From Muribaculaceae bacterium (GTDB lineage: Bacteria > Bacteroidota > Bacteroidia > Bacteroidales > Muribaculaceae): a stretch of 52,437 nt of DNA. Position numbers and translations under genes: made by a program. Positions within the stretch are counted from its first letter, which is position 1, and each line of letters starts with the position of its first letter. Below the pieces are notes generated by a model, which was given only the letters and a program-made list of their open reading frames with translations, was not told where the DNA came from and ran no database searches. The stretch covers positions 368,927 to 421,363 of the forward strand of contig JAMPII010000001.1 in the NCBI GenBank assembly GCA_023662835.1, read 5' to 3'. Positions 1 to 8,416 of this stretch are shown piece after piece.

Positions 1-181
1 GGTGCTTTTTATCCTTTGGCCCAGTCACATAGCTCGCTATGCTCCTGAGCCTGCAAGCCAAAAATCCCTCCAAGCCAACGACCCCAGCGGCCCTGAAATT
101 TTATGATATGGGTCCTAAATTTAACAGCCTGTATGGGTATGATTCCGATTTTAATCGGTATTTTTGTAGTTTATCATTGCA
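1..181. other. Non-coding left edge with nested hairpins
   Basis: No convincing gene starts here. Bases 15-20 (TTTGGC) can pair with 56-61 (GCCAAA); inside lies CAG/CTG (22-24 with 51-53) and a perfect palindrome CATAGCTCGCTATG at 28-41. This gives a stacked, cruciform-capable structure just before the dispersed repeat at 89-119. A weak palindrome CCGATTTTAATCGG lies at 145-158, and TATTTTTG at 159-166 fits the Bacteroidota -7 box TANNTTTG, but no TTTG lies at the proper distance upstream. The upstream gene is outside the window, so part of this may be its 3' end or terminator region. Confidence 0.4.
89..119 (+). repeat. Dispersed repeat, copy 1
   Basis: A 31-base sequence starting GGCCCTGAAATTTTATG, identical over all 31 bases to the inverted copy at 49364-49394. 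Its 22-base core (91-112) is also identical in the copy at 47944-47973. CCC (91-93) can pair with GGG (110-112) around a conserved 16-base loop, extended by a G-T wobble and one G-C pair. It ends 62 bases before the DUF2851 start codon. Function unknown. Confidence 0.85.
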
Positions 182-1504
182 ATGGAACGAATAATGCACT
201 ATATATGGCAGCACCGGCTGTTTGTCCGCCCCGGTTTATCAACCGTCGACGGACAGCGGATATGCGTTGTCGATCCGGGCGCGCCAAACAATGGTGCCGG
301 CCCCGACTTCTTCAACGCAAAACTGCAAATCGGTGGCAATATGTGGGCAGGCAATGTCGAAATTCATGTAAAAGCCAGCGATTGGTTCCGCCATAATCAT
401 CACAACGACCGGGCCTACGATTCCGTGGTGCTACATGTCGTGGGAACCGACGATGCGCGGATTCCCCGGCCCGATGGCTCCCTGATACCTCAGTTCGTAA
501 TGCCTTATTCGTCTGAAATCGAGCAGAGCTATAAAACGCTCGTTGCCGAAGCCGGCGGCCGAATGCCATGTCTGAGCCATGCCGCAACGATGTCGTCTGT
601 GGCTATGCGTTCCTGGCTCGATGCGCTAGCTTATGAAAGGCTTTACGCGAAATCTGACCGCATTCTCAGCCTGCTTAAACGCCATAATGGCGACTGGGAA
701 ACTGTTGCCTACATAGCAACGGCCCGCGCACTGGGCTTCGGCATAAATTCCGACCCATTCGAGAGGCTGGCTTCTGCTTTGCCTCTCAACATTGTCCGCA
801 AACATGCCGACTCGCTGCCTGCATTGGAGGCTATGCTGTTCGGACAGGCCGGACTGCTACCCGAAACGGCTTTCGACGAATATTCCGACACACTCAAAAA
901 AGAATATGCCCACTTCGCCAATAAGTTTCAGCTAAAGGCGTTGCATGATGCAGGATGGAAATTGTCACGTACTCGTCCCGGCAATTTTCCTCATCGACGC
1001 ATCGCATTGTTGGCTTCGCTGCTCCATGGCAATTTCTCGCTTATGTCGCGTCTTACTTCCGTACAAAACCGAGCCGAGGCAGCCGAGTTGTTCTCAGCAT
1101 CCCTCTCCCCCTATTGGTATTCCCATTTCACCTTTTCGCCATTATCGGCAGCAGAGGCGCCCGAAACGCCTGACGCCGACCATCCGGCAATGACCCGCCA
1201 GTCGGCCGACATTGTGATAATCAACACAGTAGCTCCATTGCTTCACGCCTGGGGTACACTCACCCACAACAACGAAATCGTTGAAACCGCCGCCGAACTT
1301 TGGCATCAGATAAAGCCCGAAAACAATATAATCGTCAGGCGGTTCGTCGACTCGGGAATAAAATGCACAGATGCATTCACCTCGCAGGCTCTAATACAAC
1401 TTTACAAGTCCTACTGCGAAACCCGCAAATGTCTTTACTGCCGTATCGGTCATTCAAAACTGCGCACAGCCTCGCGCCCCAAAACACATCCACTCTCAAA
1501 ATGA
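182..1504 (+). CDS. DUF2851 family protein
   Basis: A 440-residue protein of the DUF2851 family, widespread in Bacteroidota and without an established function. The N-terminal family features are visible: HYIWQHRLF near residue 6, DPGAPNNGAGPDFFNAK near residues 31-47, and WAGNVEIHVKASDWFRHNHH near 55-74, a stretch rich in polar and His residues. There is no signal peptide or membrane segment, so it should be cytosolic. ATG at 182 is preferred over the internal ATG at 194 because it puts the conserved HYIW motif at the usual distance from the N terminus. Its stop overlaps the start of the NamZ gene by ATGA, which suggests translational coupling. A role in nucleic-acid or cell-wall metabolism cannot be read from the sequence. 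Confidence 0.85.
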   Translation: MERIMHYIWQHRLFVRPGLSTVDGQRICVVDPGAPNNGAGPDFFNAKLQIGGNMWAGNVEIHVKASDWFRHNHHNDRAYDSVVLHVVGTDDARIPRPDGSLIPQFVMPYSSEIEQSYKTLVAEAGGRMPCLSHAATMSSVAMRSWLDALAYERLYAKSDRILSLLKRHNGDWETVAYIATARALGFGINSDPFERLASALPLNIVRKHADSLPALEAMLFGQAGLLPETAFDEYSDTLKKEYAHFANKFQLKALHDAGWKLSRTRPGNFPHRRIALLASLLHGNFSLMSRLTSVQNRAEAAELFSASLSPYWYSHFTFSPLSAAEAPETPDADHPAMTRQSADIVIINTVAPLLHAWGTLTHNNEIVETAAELWHQIKPENNIIVRRFVDSGIKCTDAFTSQALIQLYKSYCETRKCLYCRIGHSKLRTASRPKTHPLSK

Positions 1505-2676
1505 AACTGAAAATACACATTATCATAGCTTTCCTGTTGTCAGCGCTGCCTTATGCCGGCGCTGAAGTAACCGTAGGTGCGGCGCGCCCTCAAGCCTACA
1601 TGCCTTTGCTCAAAGCAAAACGGATAGCTCTGCTGTCGAACCACACAGGAATGGTCGACTCAACAACCCATACTCTCGACGCACTTCGTGCCAACGGCTT
1701 GAACATTATAACAATCCTTTCGCCTGAACATGGTTTCCGTGGAACAGCCGATGCTGGCGAAGGTGTTGACGGTGGTAAAGACCCCGCAACCGGAATACAG
1801 GTTGTGTCGCTATACACCCCCGGCCGTCCAAGTCCGTTAACCCCGCAATTCATGAGCAAATTCGATGTTATAGTTGTCGATATGCAGGATGTTGGTGCGC
1901 GATTCTATACGTATTATATAACCATGCTTCAGGTTATGGAGGCTGCTGCCAGGACAGGCGTACAAGTTGTAGTGTTCGACCGTCCAAACCCATTAGGTAT
2001 GGTTGTCGATGGCCCCGTGCTCGACATGTCGCTTCGCTCCGGTGTAGGCCGAATTCCGGTGCCGGTGCTCCACGGGCTCACAATGGGCGAAATAGCTCTG
2101 ATGTCGAACTCAGAAGGATGGCTGGCCGACTCTCTGAAATGCGACTTACAGGTTGTGACATGCCAGGGCTACACCCATGCCACCCGCTACCGCCTTCCCG
2201 TAGCCCCGTCGCCCAACCTCCCCGACATGACCTCGATTTACCTGTATCCCTCGCTGTGCTACTTCGAGGGCACAACAGCATCGCTTGGTCGTGGAACAAC
2301 ATTCCCATTTAAAGTATACGGCCATCCCGCCATGAAAAAACGCGGCTTCAGTTTCACACCGCGTTCTATGGCGGGAGCAAAAAATCCACCTCAACTTGGC
2401 AAACTTTGCCACGGTGTCGATTTGCGCTCTATTCCCGACGCCGATGCCATTGCCGGCGGTGTTAATCTGGAATACATTATCGATGCCTACAACGCCATGA
2501 CAACAGGCAAGGATAAGTTTTTCACATCGTTTTTCGACAAACTTATTGGCAACCGCCAAGTGCGTCGCATGATTGTTAACGGCAATACAGCCAGTCAGAT
2601 TCGCCGCAGCTGGCAACCGGAATTGAGAAAATATCGCGAACTTCGTAAAAACTATCTGCTATATCCCGAATCATGA
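1501..2676 (+). CDS. namZ: Exo-beta-N-acetylmuramidase NamZ family (DUF1343)
   Basis: A 391-residue DUF1343 protein. Characterised members (NamZ) release MurNAc from the non-reducing end of peptidoglycan chains. Residues 1-21 form a signal peptide ending near AGA, so it is exported. Family blocks are clear: LLSNHTG, SPEHGFRGTADAGEGV, VVDMQDVGARFYTY, FDRPNPLG, PVLHGLTMGE and EGTTASLGRGTTFPF. The start at 1501 is chosen over upstream in-frame ATGs because it gives the signal peptide directly and forms an ATGA overlap with the DUF2851 gene. The next gene, an SSS symporter, also overlaps by ATGA. A muramidase coupled to a sodium symporter resembles the MurNAc salvage genes of Tannerella; the substrate assignment is inference from family and context. 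Confidence 0.85.
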   Translation: MKLKIHIIIAFLLSALPYAGAEVTVGAARPQAYMPLLKAKRIALLSNHTGMVDSTTHTLDALRANGLNIITILSPEHGFRGTADAGEGVDGGKDPATGIQVVSLYTPGRPSPLTPQFMSKFDVIVVDMQDVGARFYTYYITMLQVMEAAARTGVQVVVFDRPNPLGMVVDGPVLDMSLRSGVGRIPVPVLHGLTMGEIALMSNSEGWLADSLKCDLQVVTCQGYTHATRYRLPVAPSPNLPDMTSIYLYPSLCYFEGTTASLGRGTTFPFKVYGHPAMKKRGFSFTPRSMAGAKNPPQLGKLCHGVDLRSIPDADAIAGGVNLEYIIDAYNAMTTGKDKFFTSFFDKLIGNRQVRRMIVNGNTASQIRRSWQPELRKYRELRKNYLLYPES

Positions 2677-4145
2677 TAACTCCCTTTGTTGTAATTCTCG
2701 CAATAGCCGCCTACTTTGCCATGTTCTTCGGCGTGAGCCAATTGTCCGGACGTCGGTCCGACAATGCGGCTTTCTTCACAGCCGGGCGCAAGGTGCCATG
2801 GATTGTGGTTGCCCTGGCAACAATCAGCGCCCCCATCTCCGGGGTTACGTTCATCTCGGTGCCGGGAATGGTGGCCGACAAAGGTTCCTCATACATGCAA
2901 ATGGCTCTGGGTTTTGTAGTTGGTTATCTGGTGATTGCCTATATACTGGTGCCCTTGTTCTACCGCCGGAACCTGATTTCAATCTACGGCTATCTGGGCC
3001 AACGTTTCGGCCGCGGAACGTACAGCACCGGAGCTTGGTTCTTCTTCGTGTCGAAGATGCTGGGCGCCGCGGTGCGCTTCTTTGTTGTTTGCGTTGTGCT
3101 TCAGGCTCTCGTGTTTGAACCGTTGAAAGTGCCCTTTGCCGCAAACGTTATTGTAACCGTAGGGCTGATTTGGGTTTGCACCTACCGGGGCGGAGTGAAA
3201 TCAATCATATGGACCGACATCGTTAAAAGCGTATGCCTGGTTGCTTCCGTCGGGCTGTGCATCTGGTTTATAGCCGACAGCCTTTCCCAATCGGGCATAA
3301 ATCCTCTCGACGCTGTATCAAACCATCGTTCGTCGCGCATATTCTACTTCGACAATCCGGCCGAAGGAACCTACTTCTGGAAGCAGTTCATTGCCGGCAT
3401 ATTCATGGTTGTTGCCATGACCGGACTCGACCAGGACATGATGCAGCGCAACCTGGCCTGCTCCGACATTGCCCGTTGCCGCAAAAACATGATCAGCGCC
3501 TCGCTCATGCAAGTAGTGATTATCGGAATGTTCCTCCTACTGGGTGTGATGCTGTTGCTTTATATCGAAAACACCCCCTCGCTCGAACTACCCGAAAAAC
3601 CAGACGAAATATTCTCCCTTGTAGCAACACACCCCTCCCTGCCAATGTTGGTCGGCATACTGTTTGTTATAGGTTTGATATCAGTATCATATTCGGCTGC
3701 AGCCTCAGCTCTTGTGTCGCTCACCACATCGTTAACAGTCGACATACTTGATTGGCAAAAAATGGAGGAGGACCGGCTCTCAAGACGCCGCAAGGCTATT
3801 CATCTAGCTATGGCTGCCGTCATGGCGATAATCATCGTTGTGTTCTTCCACGTAAGCGACGACGACGCCATTTCAACGGTTTACGTTCTGGCATCCTATA
3901 CCTACGGCCCCATTCTAGGGTTGTTCGCCTTCGGCATGTGCTCCAACAGGCCTGTCGCCGACCGCTTTGTCCCGGCAATATGCATTGCTGCCCCGGCAAT
4001 TTGTTGGCTCACCAAGGAATGGCTTCTTCGGCAGTACGATTATCAAATGAGCTTCGAACTGCTCATACTCAATGCGGCCCTCACGGTAGGCGGTTTGCTA
4101 CTGATCGCTCGTCGTCAGCCAGCCGTCAATCCCGAACAGATTTAA
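2673..4145 (+). CDS. Sodium:solute symporter (SSS family)
   Basis: A 490-residue inner-membrane transporter with about 13 hydrophobic segments and the SSS hallmark FFTAGRKVPW near residues 35-44, followed by the TISAPISGVTF helix. It imports a solute with Na+. Translational overlap with namZ (ATGA) suggests it takes up the product, MurNAc or a related amino sugar, as proposed for the MurT-type symporter of Tannerella; this substrate is inferred, not visible. No murK or murQ homologue lies in the window, so the downstream catabolic steps would have to be encoded elsewhere. Glycolate, sialate or other organic-acid SSS substrates remain possible. The protein is full length, with no broken segment. 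Confidence 0.85.
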   Translation: MITPFVVILAIAAYFAMFFGVSQLSGRRSDNAAFFTAGRKVPWIVVALATISAPISGVTFISVPGMVADKGSSYMQMALGFVVGYLVIAYILVPLFYRRNLISIYGYLGQRFGRGTYSTGAWFFFVSKMLGAAVRFFVVCVVLQALVFEPLKVPFAANVIVTVGLIWVCTYRGGVKSIIWTDIVKSVCLVASVGLCIWFIADSLSQSGINPLDAVSNHRSSRIFYFDNPAEGTYFWKQFIAGIFMVVAMTGLDQDMMQRNLACSDIARCRKNMISASLMQVVIIGMFLLLGVMLLLYIENTPSLELPEKPDEIFSLVATHPSLPMLVGILFVIGLISVSYSAAASALVSLTTSLTVDILDWQKMEEDRLSRRRKAIHLAMAAVMAIIIVVFFHVSDDDAISTVYVLASYTYGPILGLFAFGMCSNRPVADRFVPAICIAAPAICWLTKEWLLRQYDYQMSFELLILNAALTVGGLLLIARRQPAVNPEQI

Positions 4146-4164
4146 TTAAACAACCTATTGGAAT

Positions 4165-5109
4165 ATGTCACGCGATCTTTTCAGCCGATATATATGGATT
4201 ATCGACACCCTGCGCCACTACGGTTCCCTAACCCGTAAGCAAATCAACGACCTTTGGGTGCGCTCGTCCCAATCCGACGGCAACCCGTTTCCGCGGCGAA
4301 CATTCTATTCCTACCTGCGACAGATTGAGGAACTGTTTAAAATACAGATTCAATGCAACCAGTCAACCTTCGAATACTATATAACCGACAGCGACGACCA
4401 TTACCAGTCGGTCGTTTCCTGGATGCTCAACTCCGCCTCGATAGGCAACCTTCTGAACGATGCCTCGGCCGTTGCCGACCGCATATTCCTCGAGGATGTG
4501 CCCTCCGCCAGGATGTTCATGCCCCAGATTGTCGATGCACTCAAGCAACAACGTCAACTTAAAATCGACTACCGTGCCTTCGACCGCTCCATGACTAAAA
4601 CCGACATAGTTATCGAGCCATATTTCATGAAAATATTCCGCCAGCGATGGTATGTAACAGGGCTAAACGTGAAGGACAACCGCCTGAAAACATATGCCCT
4701 CGACCGCATTACTGACGCCTCCGTACTGCCCGTTCAATACAAATTGCCCAACAATTTTTCGGCCAACGAATACATAGCCAACAGCTTTGGCGTTATTTTC
4801 GACGAAGGCGTCGTGTCACGCGTAGCCCTGCGCGTAGCCCCACGTCGCGCTAAATATTTCCGCTCCGTGCCTTTACACCATTCTCAAAACGAAGTTATCC
4901 ACGACAACTACTCAATATTCTACTATACAATTAAAACAACCCCCGACTTCGTTCAGGAAATCCTATCATACGGCCCCGATGTAGTAGTGTTGCAGCCACC
5001 CTCACTGCGCTCACAAATAATAAAAACCCTAGAACAATCACAGGCTCTTTACCTTGCAACACAAAACGGACCGGCTGTGCCGCCTGAAATTGATCCGGCC
5101 TGCCACTAA
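4165..5109 (+). CDS. WYL-domain transcriptional regulator
   Basis: A 314-residue regulator. The first 75 residues look like a winged helix-turn-helix (IDTLRHYGSLTRKQINDLW, then FPRRTFYSYLRQIEELF as the recognition region). Residues about 125-195 form the WYL ligand-sensing domain: KQQRQLKIDYRAF, EPYFMKIFRQRWYVTGLN and LKTYALDRI, where the W-Y-L signature appears as W-Y-V. WYL proteins usually respond to a small ligand or nucleic acid and control nearby genes. It begins 19 bases after the symporter gene and is probably co-transcribed, so it may regulate the namZ-symporter unit in response to the imported compound; that is inference. Distal of it lies yhhQ with a 43-base gap. Confidence 0.85.
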   Translation: MSRDLFSRYIWIIDTLRHYGSLTRKQINDLWVRSSQSDGNPFPRRTFYSYLRQIEELFKIQIQCNQSTFEYYITDSDDHYQSVVSWMLNSASIGNLLNDASAVADRIFLEDVPSARMFMPQIVDALKQQRQLKIDYRAFDRSMTKTDIVIEPYFMKIFRQRWYVTGLNVKDNRLKTYALDRITDASVLPVQYKLPNNFSANEYIANSFGVIFDEGVVSRVALRVAPRRAKYFRSVPLHHSQNEVIHDNYSIFYYTIKTTPDFVQEILSYGPDVVVLQPPSLRSQIIKTLEQSQALYLATQNGPAVPPEIDPACH

Positions 5110-5152
5110 CAACAAATTCCCGAGTGCTTGAAACCTCGTATAAAAACAAGAA

Positions 5153-5839
5153 ATGAAAACGACATCCACTACCACCCCCGGCTTAGTCACAATTCCATTC
5201 ATGGTGCTGGCCACTCTATTCTGCGTATGCCTGATATCAGCTAACCTTATTGAGATTAAAACCGTCAGTATAGGCTTCGCCACAATAACCGCCGGCATGG
5301 CCGTATTCCCCCTGAGCTATATCATAAACGATTGTATAACCGAAGTGTACGGCTTCAATAAGGCACGTATGGTCATCTGGCTAGGATTCATGATGAACCT
5401 GCTTTTTGTCCTCGTACTGCAACTGGCCATTCTTCTGCCCGGAGCCGATTCGTGGACCCGACAAACCGAGCTTGAACAAATATGCGGTAGCGCGCCGCGT
5501 ATCCTGGCCGCTTCATTTGTTGCATTCATTTGTGGATCAATGATAAACGCCTATGTGATGAGCCGTATGAAAGTGGCAACAGGGGGTCGACGCTTCTCTT
5601 TGCGGGCAATAGTCAGCACGCTCTTCGGTGAAGGAGCCGATTCGCTGATCTTCTTCCCCCTGGCATTCTACGGTCAGCTCCAGTTGAACGACATTGTAGC
5701 CCTTATCATAGCCCAGACACTGCTCAAAACCGCCTACGAAATCGTAATACTCCCTGTAACGATGCTTGTTGTTGCTCGCCTGAAAAAGCTTGAAAAAACC
5801 GATACCTACGACAATAACATCACTTATTCTTTGTGGTAG
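5153..5839 (+). CDS. yhhQ: Queuosine precursor transporter, YhhQ family
   Basis: A 228-residue integral membrane protein with about six hydrophobic segments. The family signature is present: LISANLIEIKTV near residues 23-34, then FPLSYIINDCITEVYGFNKAR near 50-70, and a late GEGADSLIFFPLAFYG segment near residues 160-175. YhhQ proteins take up queuine-pathway precursors (preQ0/preQ1) used in modifying the wobble base of GUN tRNAs, including the tRNA-Tyr encoded at the right end of this window. The gene follows the WYL regulator by 43 bases without a visible promoter and is the last gene before the tRNA-Gln unit. No preQ1 riboswitch-like leader was recognised in the short gap. Confidence 0.85.
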   Translation: MKTTSTTTPGLVTIPFMVLATLFCVCLISANLIEIKTVSIGFATITAGMAVFPLSYIINDCITEVYGFNKARMVIWLGFMMNLLFVLVLQLAILLPGADSWTRQTELEQICGSAPRILAASFVAFICGSMINAYVMSRMKVATGGRRFSLRAIVSTLFGEGADSLIFFPLAFYGQLQLNDIVALIIAQTLLKTAYEIVILPVTMLVVARLKKLEKTDTYDNNITYSLW

Positions 5840-5904
5840 CCACTGTCCGTAACGCCATTTCTTACTCGCAAGAAACAAAAAAAATGTCATAAACTCAACA
5901 AAAA

Positions 5905-5936
5905 TTTGGTCATAAAATAAAAATGCATTAATTTTG
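5905..5936 (+). promoter_or_regulatory. Promoter of tRNA-Gln (-33/-7 type)
   Basis: TTTG at 5905-5908, 20 bases, then TAATTTTG at 5929-5936: an exact match to the Bacteroidota vegetative promoter TTTG-N19-21-TANNTTTG. Transcription should begin about 7 bases after the -7 box, some 37 bases before the tRNA. Confidence 0.78.
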
Positions 5937-5979
5937 CACTCGACTTGAGGCCGAATCACCTAGCCTGGGTCGTAATGAT

Positions 5980-6050
5980 TGTCTTATGGTGTAATGGTAG
6001 CACTGCAGTTTTTGGTTCTGCCTGTCTAGGTTCGAATCCTGGTAAGACAA
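5980..6050 (+). tRNA. tRNA-Gln (anticodon TTG)
   Basis: A complete cloverleaf. The acceptor stem TGTCTTA (5980-5986) pairs perfectly with TAAGACA (6043-6049), with discriminator A at 6050. The anticodon loop is 6010-6016 with TTG at 6012-6014. The T arm is CTAGG-TTCGAAT-CCTGG (6026-6042, one G-T wobble). The 3' CCA is not encoded, as is usual in Bacteroidota. The gene is monocistronic, between its own promoter (5905-5936) and terminator (6055-6098). Confidence 0.95.
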
Positions 6051-6054
6051 CAGT

Positions 6055-6098
6055 AAATAAGTAGCTAAGTCTCTAAAGTCTAGCTACTTATTTTTTTT
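6055..6098 (+). terminator. Rho-independent terminator of tRNA-Gln
   Basis: AAATAAGTAGCTA (6055-6067) is the inverted partner of TAGCTACTTATTT (from 6081), with a 13-base loop and a run of eight T at 6091-6098. It lies 4 bases after the tRNA and also separates it from the convergent tamL gene. Confidence 0.88.
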
Positions 6099-6112
6099 GT
6101 TAATTCGAGCTC

Positions 6113-8416
6113 TTAGAATGGATAGCCGATGGCGAGGTGGAAAGCGAGTGACTTGCCGAACGATTCCATATTATAGTAGCCGTGCCGACCGGTGTCGTAA
6201 GGGGCATGGATGCCGATGCCAAGGTCGCCACGGATAACGAGCATACTGATGTCCAAACGAATGCCGACGCCGGTTCCAACAGCCAGGTCCTTGAAGAATC
6301 GTGAACCTTCAAGTTTGCCACCGGGACGATTGGGATCGTTCTTCAACAACCATACGTTGCCGGTGTCGACGAAAGCAGCCCCGTGGATTGGTCCGAAAAT
6401 CGGAAAGCGGTACTCTACGTTGAATTCGAATTTGAACGTACCGGTTTCATCAAAGTAGCCGTTCACGGTTTTTTTGTCGGGATGATAGCTGCCCGGGCCG
6501 ATCGATCGTACGGTGAAGGCGCGTATGGAGTTTGCGCCACCAACATAAAACTGCTCGCTATATGGCACTTCCGACGCATTCCCGTAGGCATGGGCAACTC
6601 CGCCGTATATTCGGCTAACAAGCCACGAATCCCCTTCGCCGATGCGGCGCGAATACACTAATTGCGCTGTCGCTTTGACAAACTGCGAAAATGGCACTCC
6701 GAAAATCTTTTTCTCCCCCTTCACGCCGCAGGCGCGCCACAGAGCCCAGCAAATATTACCAGCTTCAGTAAGCGAGGTTTGCACGTTGATAAGGTTGTCG
6801 CGGTTCATTGCGCGGTCGTAAACCATCGACCATCCCATTTGAGGGATAAACTGGTTACGGAAGCTAAGTGCGATTGCTCGGTTCTCATTCATCAGCGAGT
6901 CAAACTCATGGGTGGTACGGATGAGCTTCATGTAGGTGAGTTTGAGCGGAGTAAACGTATAGGAGAAATATTTGCGTGTACGCCAATCGTAGTTCATCGA
7001 GGCGCTGAATTGCGCCAGGTTGAAGTAGTGGGGACGGTTAAGAACGTCGGCTCCCAAAGTGAAGCGGGTCCAGTTGAGGTTGCGGCGCGACAGTGGAATG
7101 AATCTCGGCGCCAGCATGCGTGGAAACGCCAGTGAGGCGTTAACACCTGCTTCGTACGAGTTGAATACCGACGAGCGCTGATGCCCGGTTTGCCATTCAT
7201 ACGAGCCTGTAAGACCAACACTTAGCTGCTCGCCACCGCCGAAAAGGTTGTGGTTGGTTACGGTGAATGTGACGCCCGGACCTAGATATGAGTTCGACTT
7301 TGAAGATACATTCGCTTCGAGTGTGGCTTCCAACGGCTTGTCGAATGTGCAGTCAACTAGCACATTAAGCGTCGGGTTGGTCGCTGATGTGTCGGGTATG
7401 GCCTCTATATTAATGTTGTTGAATATGCCTAAGCGCGACAGATAGCTCTGGGTGCGGTTCATCCCGGCAACAGAGAAGTAGCGCCCTTTGCGGAACGACA
7501 GACACGATGGAATAAGACTTTTGCGCAGACGAGAAGGTACCTGCTGATAAATTGTGGCCGAGCGAGTTTGTATCGTATCGTAGTTGCCGCGGTGGTTGTT
7601 ACGGTTAACAGTCACAGTTATGTCGCCTGTTTTCCATCGCGACAGTGCATATTTGGGCGTATTGGAGGCAACCGTTATTCGCAGGGCAATTTTTTGTGAT
7701 TTTATTGTGCTGTCGGCCAAATACTCTATGTATTCGGGTCGGAAAAAGTAGTAGCCTTTGTTTCGCAGACCGTTGGCCACGTCGGTTCGGACAGCGTTAA
7801 GAGAATCGACAAAATATTGTACGCCTGGCTTAAGGTAGGGAACACCTCGCATCAGCGAATCGATACAATGGTACAGGTGGCACGTATCGGGCAGGTACTC
7901 GATTGTATCGATAGGGTAGGGATTGCCCGTGTTGATTGTATATAGAATTTTGGCCTTACGCTCGTTTTTCTTGTTGGGAATTACCTTGTAGGAGGCTGAG
8001 CCGCGGAAATAGCCTGCATTGGCCAACTCACCTTCGAGCAGCTTCATGCGCAATGACGGGCGAACATCGTTTATCGTAACCGGTTCCTCCACAAGCTTTT
8101 TATAGAGCCACCCCTTTAGCCCTTTCGAGTCGGGATTCCAATTGTTGTAAACCCACAATCCTACCGGAAACGGCGACCGCATTCCCAAAAACGATATGTA
8201 GTTGTTCGGATGAACATCGACATCGTTATTAAATTCATCAACAACGGCCTCGGGCACCTTATGATTTTCCGGCGCGTTGATCTGCACCTTCTTGATGCCG
8301 TCGTAGAGCACCTCACCCTTTGGCAGGCGCCGGGTAGTGGAGCATGAGTAGGATGTTGCAGCCAGAACAATCATGACTGCAATACGGAAAAACAGCAGTA
8401 CTTTGTTATTTTTCAT
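6113..8416 (-). CDS. tamL: TamL: lipoprotein BamA/TamA-family outer-membrane protein
   Basis: A 767-residue Omp85-superfamily protein. The N terminus (MKNNKVLLFFRIAVMIVLAA) ends in SYSC followed by STTRRLPKGEVLYDGIKKV, a lipoprotein signal and the typical start of Bacteroidota TamL. POTRA-like repeats fill roughly residues 35-400, and a C-terminal beta-barrel follows, with motifs such as FGGGEQLSVGLTGSYEW, the YVGGANSIRAF Omp85 turn and a terminal F (HLAIGYPF). TamL works with TamB in moving lipids or proteins to the outer membrane. An in-frame ATG at 8431 would add MQSTT; 8416 is preferred because it starts right at the signal peptide. Its start lies inside the last codons of tamB (11-base overlap), showing coupled expression. 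Confidence 0.9.
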   Translation of the reverse strand: MKNNKVLLFFRIAVMIVLAATSYSCSTTRRLPKGEVLYDGIKKVQINAPENHKVPEAVVDEFNNDVDVHPNNYISFLGMRSPFPVGLWVYNNWNPDSKGLKGWLYKKLVEEPVTINDVRPSLRMKLLEGELANAGYFRGSASYKVIPNKKNERKAKILYTINTGNPYPIDTIEYLPDTCHLYHCIDSLMRGVPYLKPGVQYFVDSLNAVRTDVANGLRNKGYYFFRPEYIEYLADSTIKSQKIALRITVASNTPKYALSRWKTGDITVTVNRNNHRGNYDTIQTRSATIYQQVPSRLRKSLIPSCLSFRKGRYFSVAGMNRTQSYLSRLGIFNNINIEAIPDTSATNPTLNVLVDCTFDKPLEATLEANVSSKSNSYLGPGVTFTVTNHNLFGGGEQLSVGLTGSYEWQTGHQRSSVFNSYEAGVNASLAFPRMLAPRFIPLSRRNLNWTRFTLGADVLNRPHYFNLAQFSASMNYDWRTRKYFSYTFTPLKLTYMKLIRTTHEFDSLMNENRAIALSFRNQFIPQMGWSMVYDRAMNRDNLINVQTSLTEAGNICWALWRACGVKGEKKIFGVPFSQFVKATAQLVYSRRIGEGDSWLVSRIYGGVAHAYGNASEVPYSEQFYVGGANSIRAFTVRSIGPGSYHPDKKTVNGYFDETGTFKFEFNVEYRFPIFGPIHGAAFVDTGNVWLLKNDPNRPGGKLEGSRFFKDLAVGTGVGIRLDISMLVIRGDLGIGIHAPYDTGRHGYYNMESFGKSLAFHLAIGYPF

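Noticed and set aside
103-396. Small open frame starting inside repeat copy 1
   Set aside because: It overlaps the DUF2851 gene in another frame and its protein has no recognisable pattern beyond a short hydrophobic start.
5856-5880. Hairpin TTTCTT/AAGAAA after yhhQ as a terminator
   Set aside because: The stem is short and is followed by A rather than T on the plus strand; it may be incidental.
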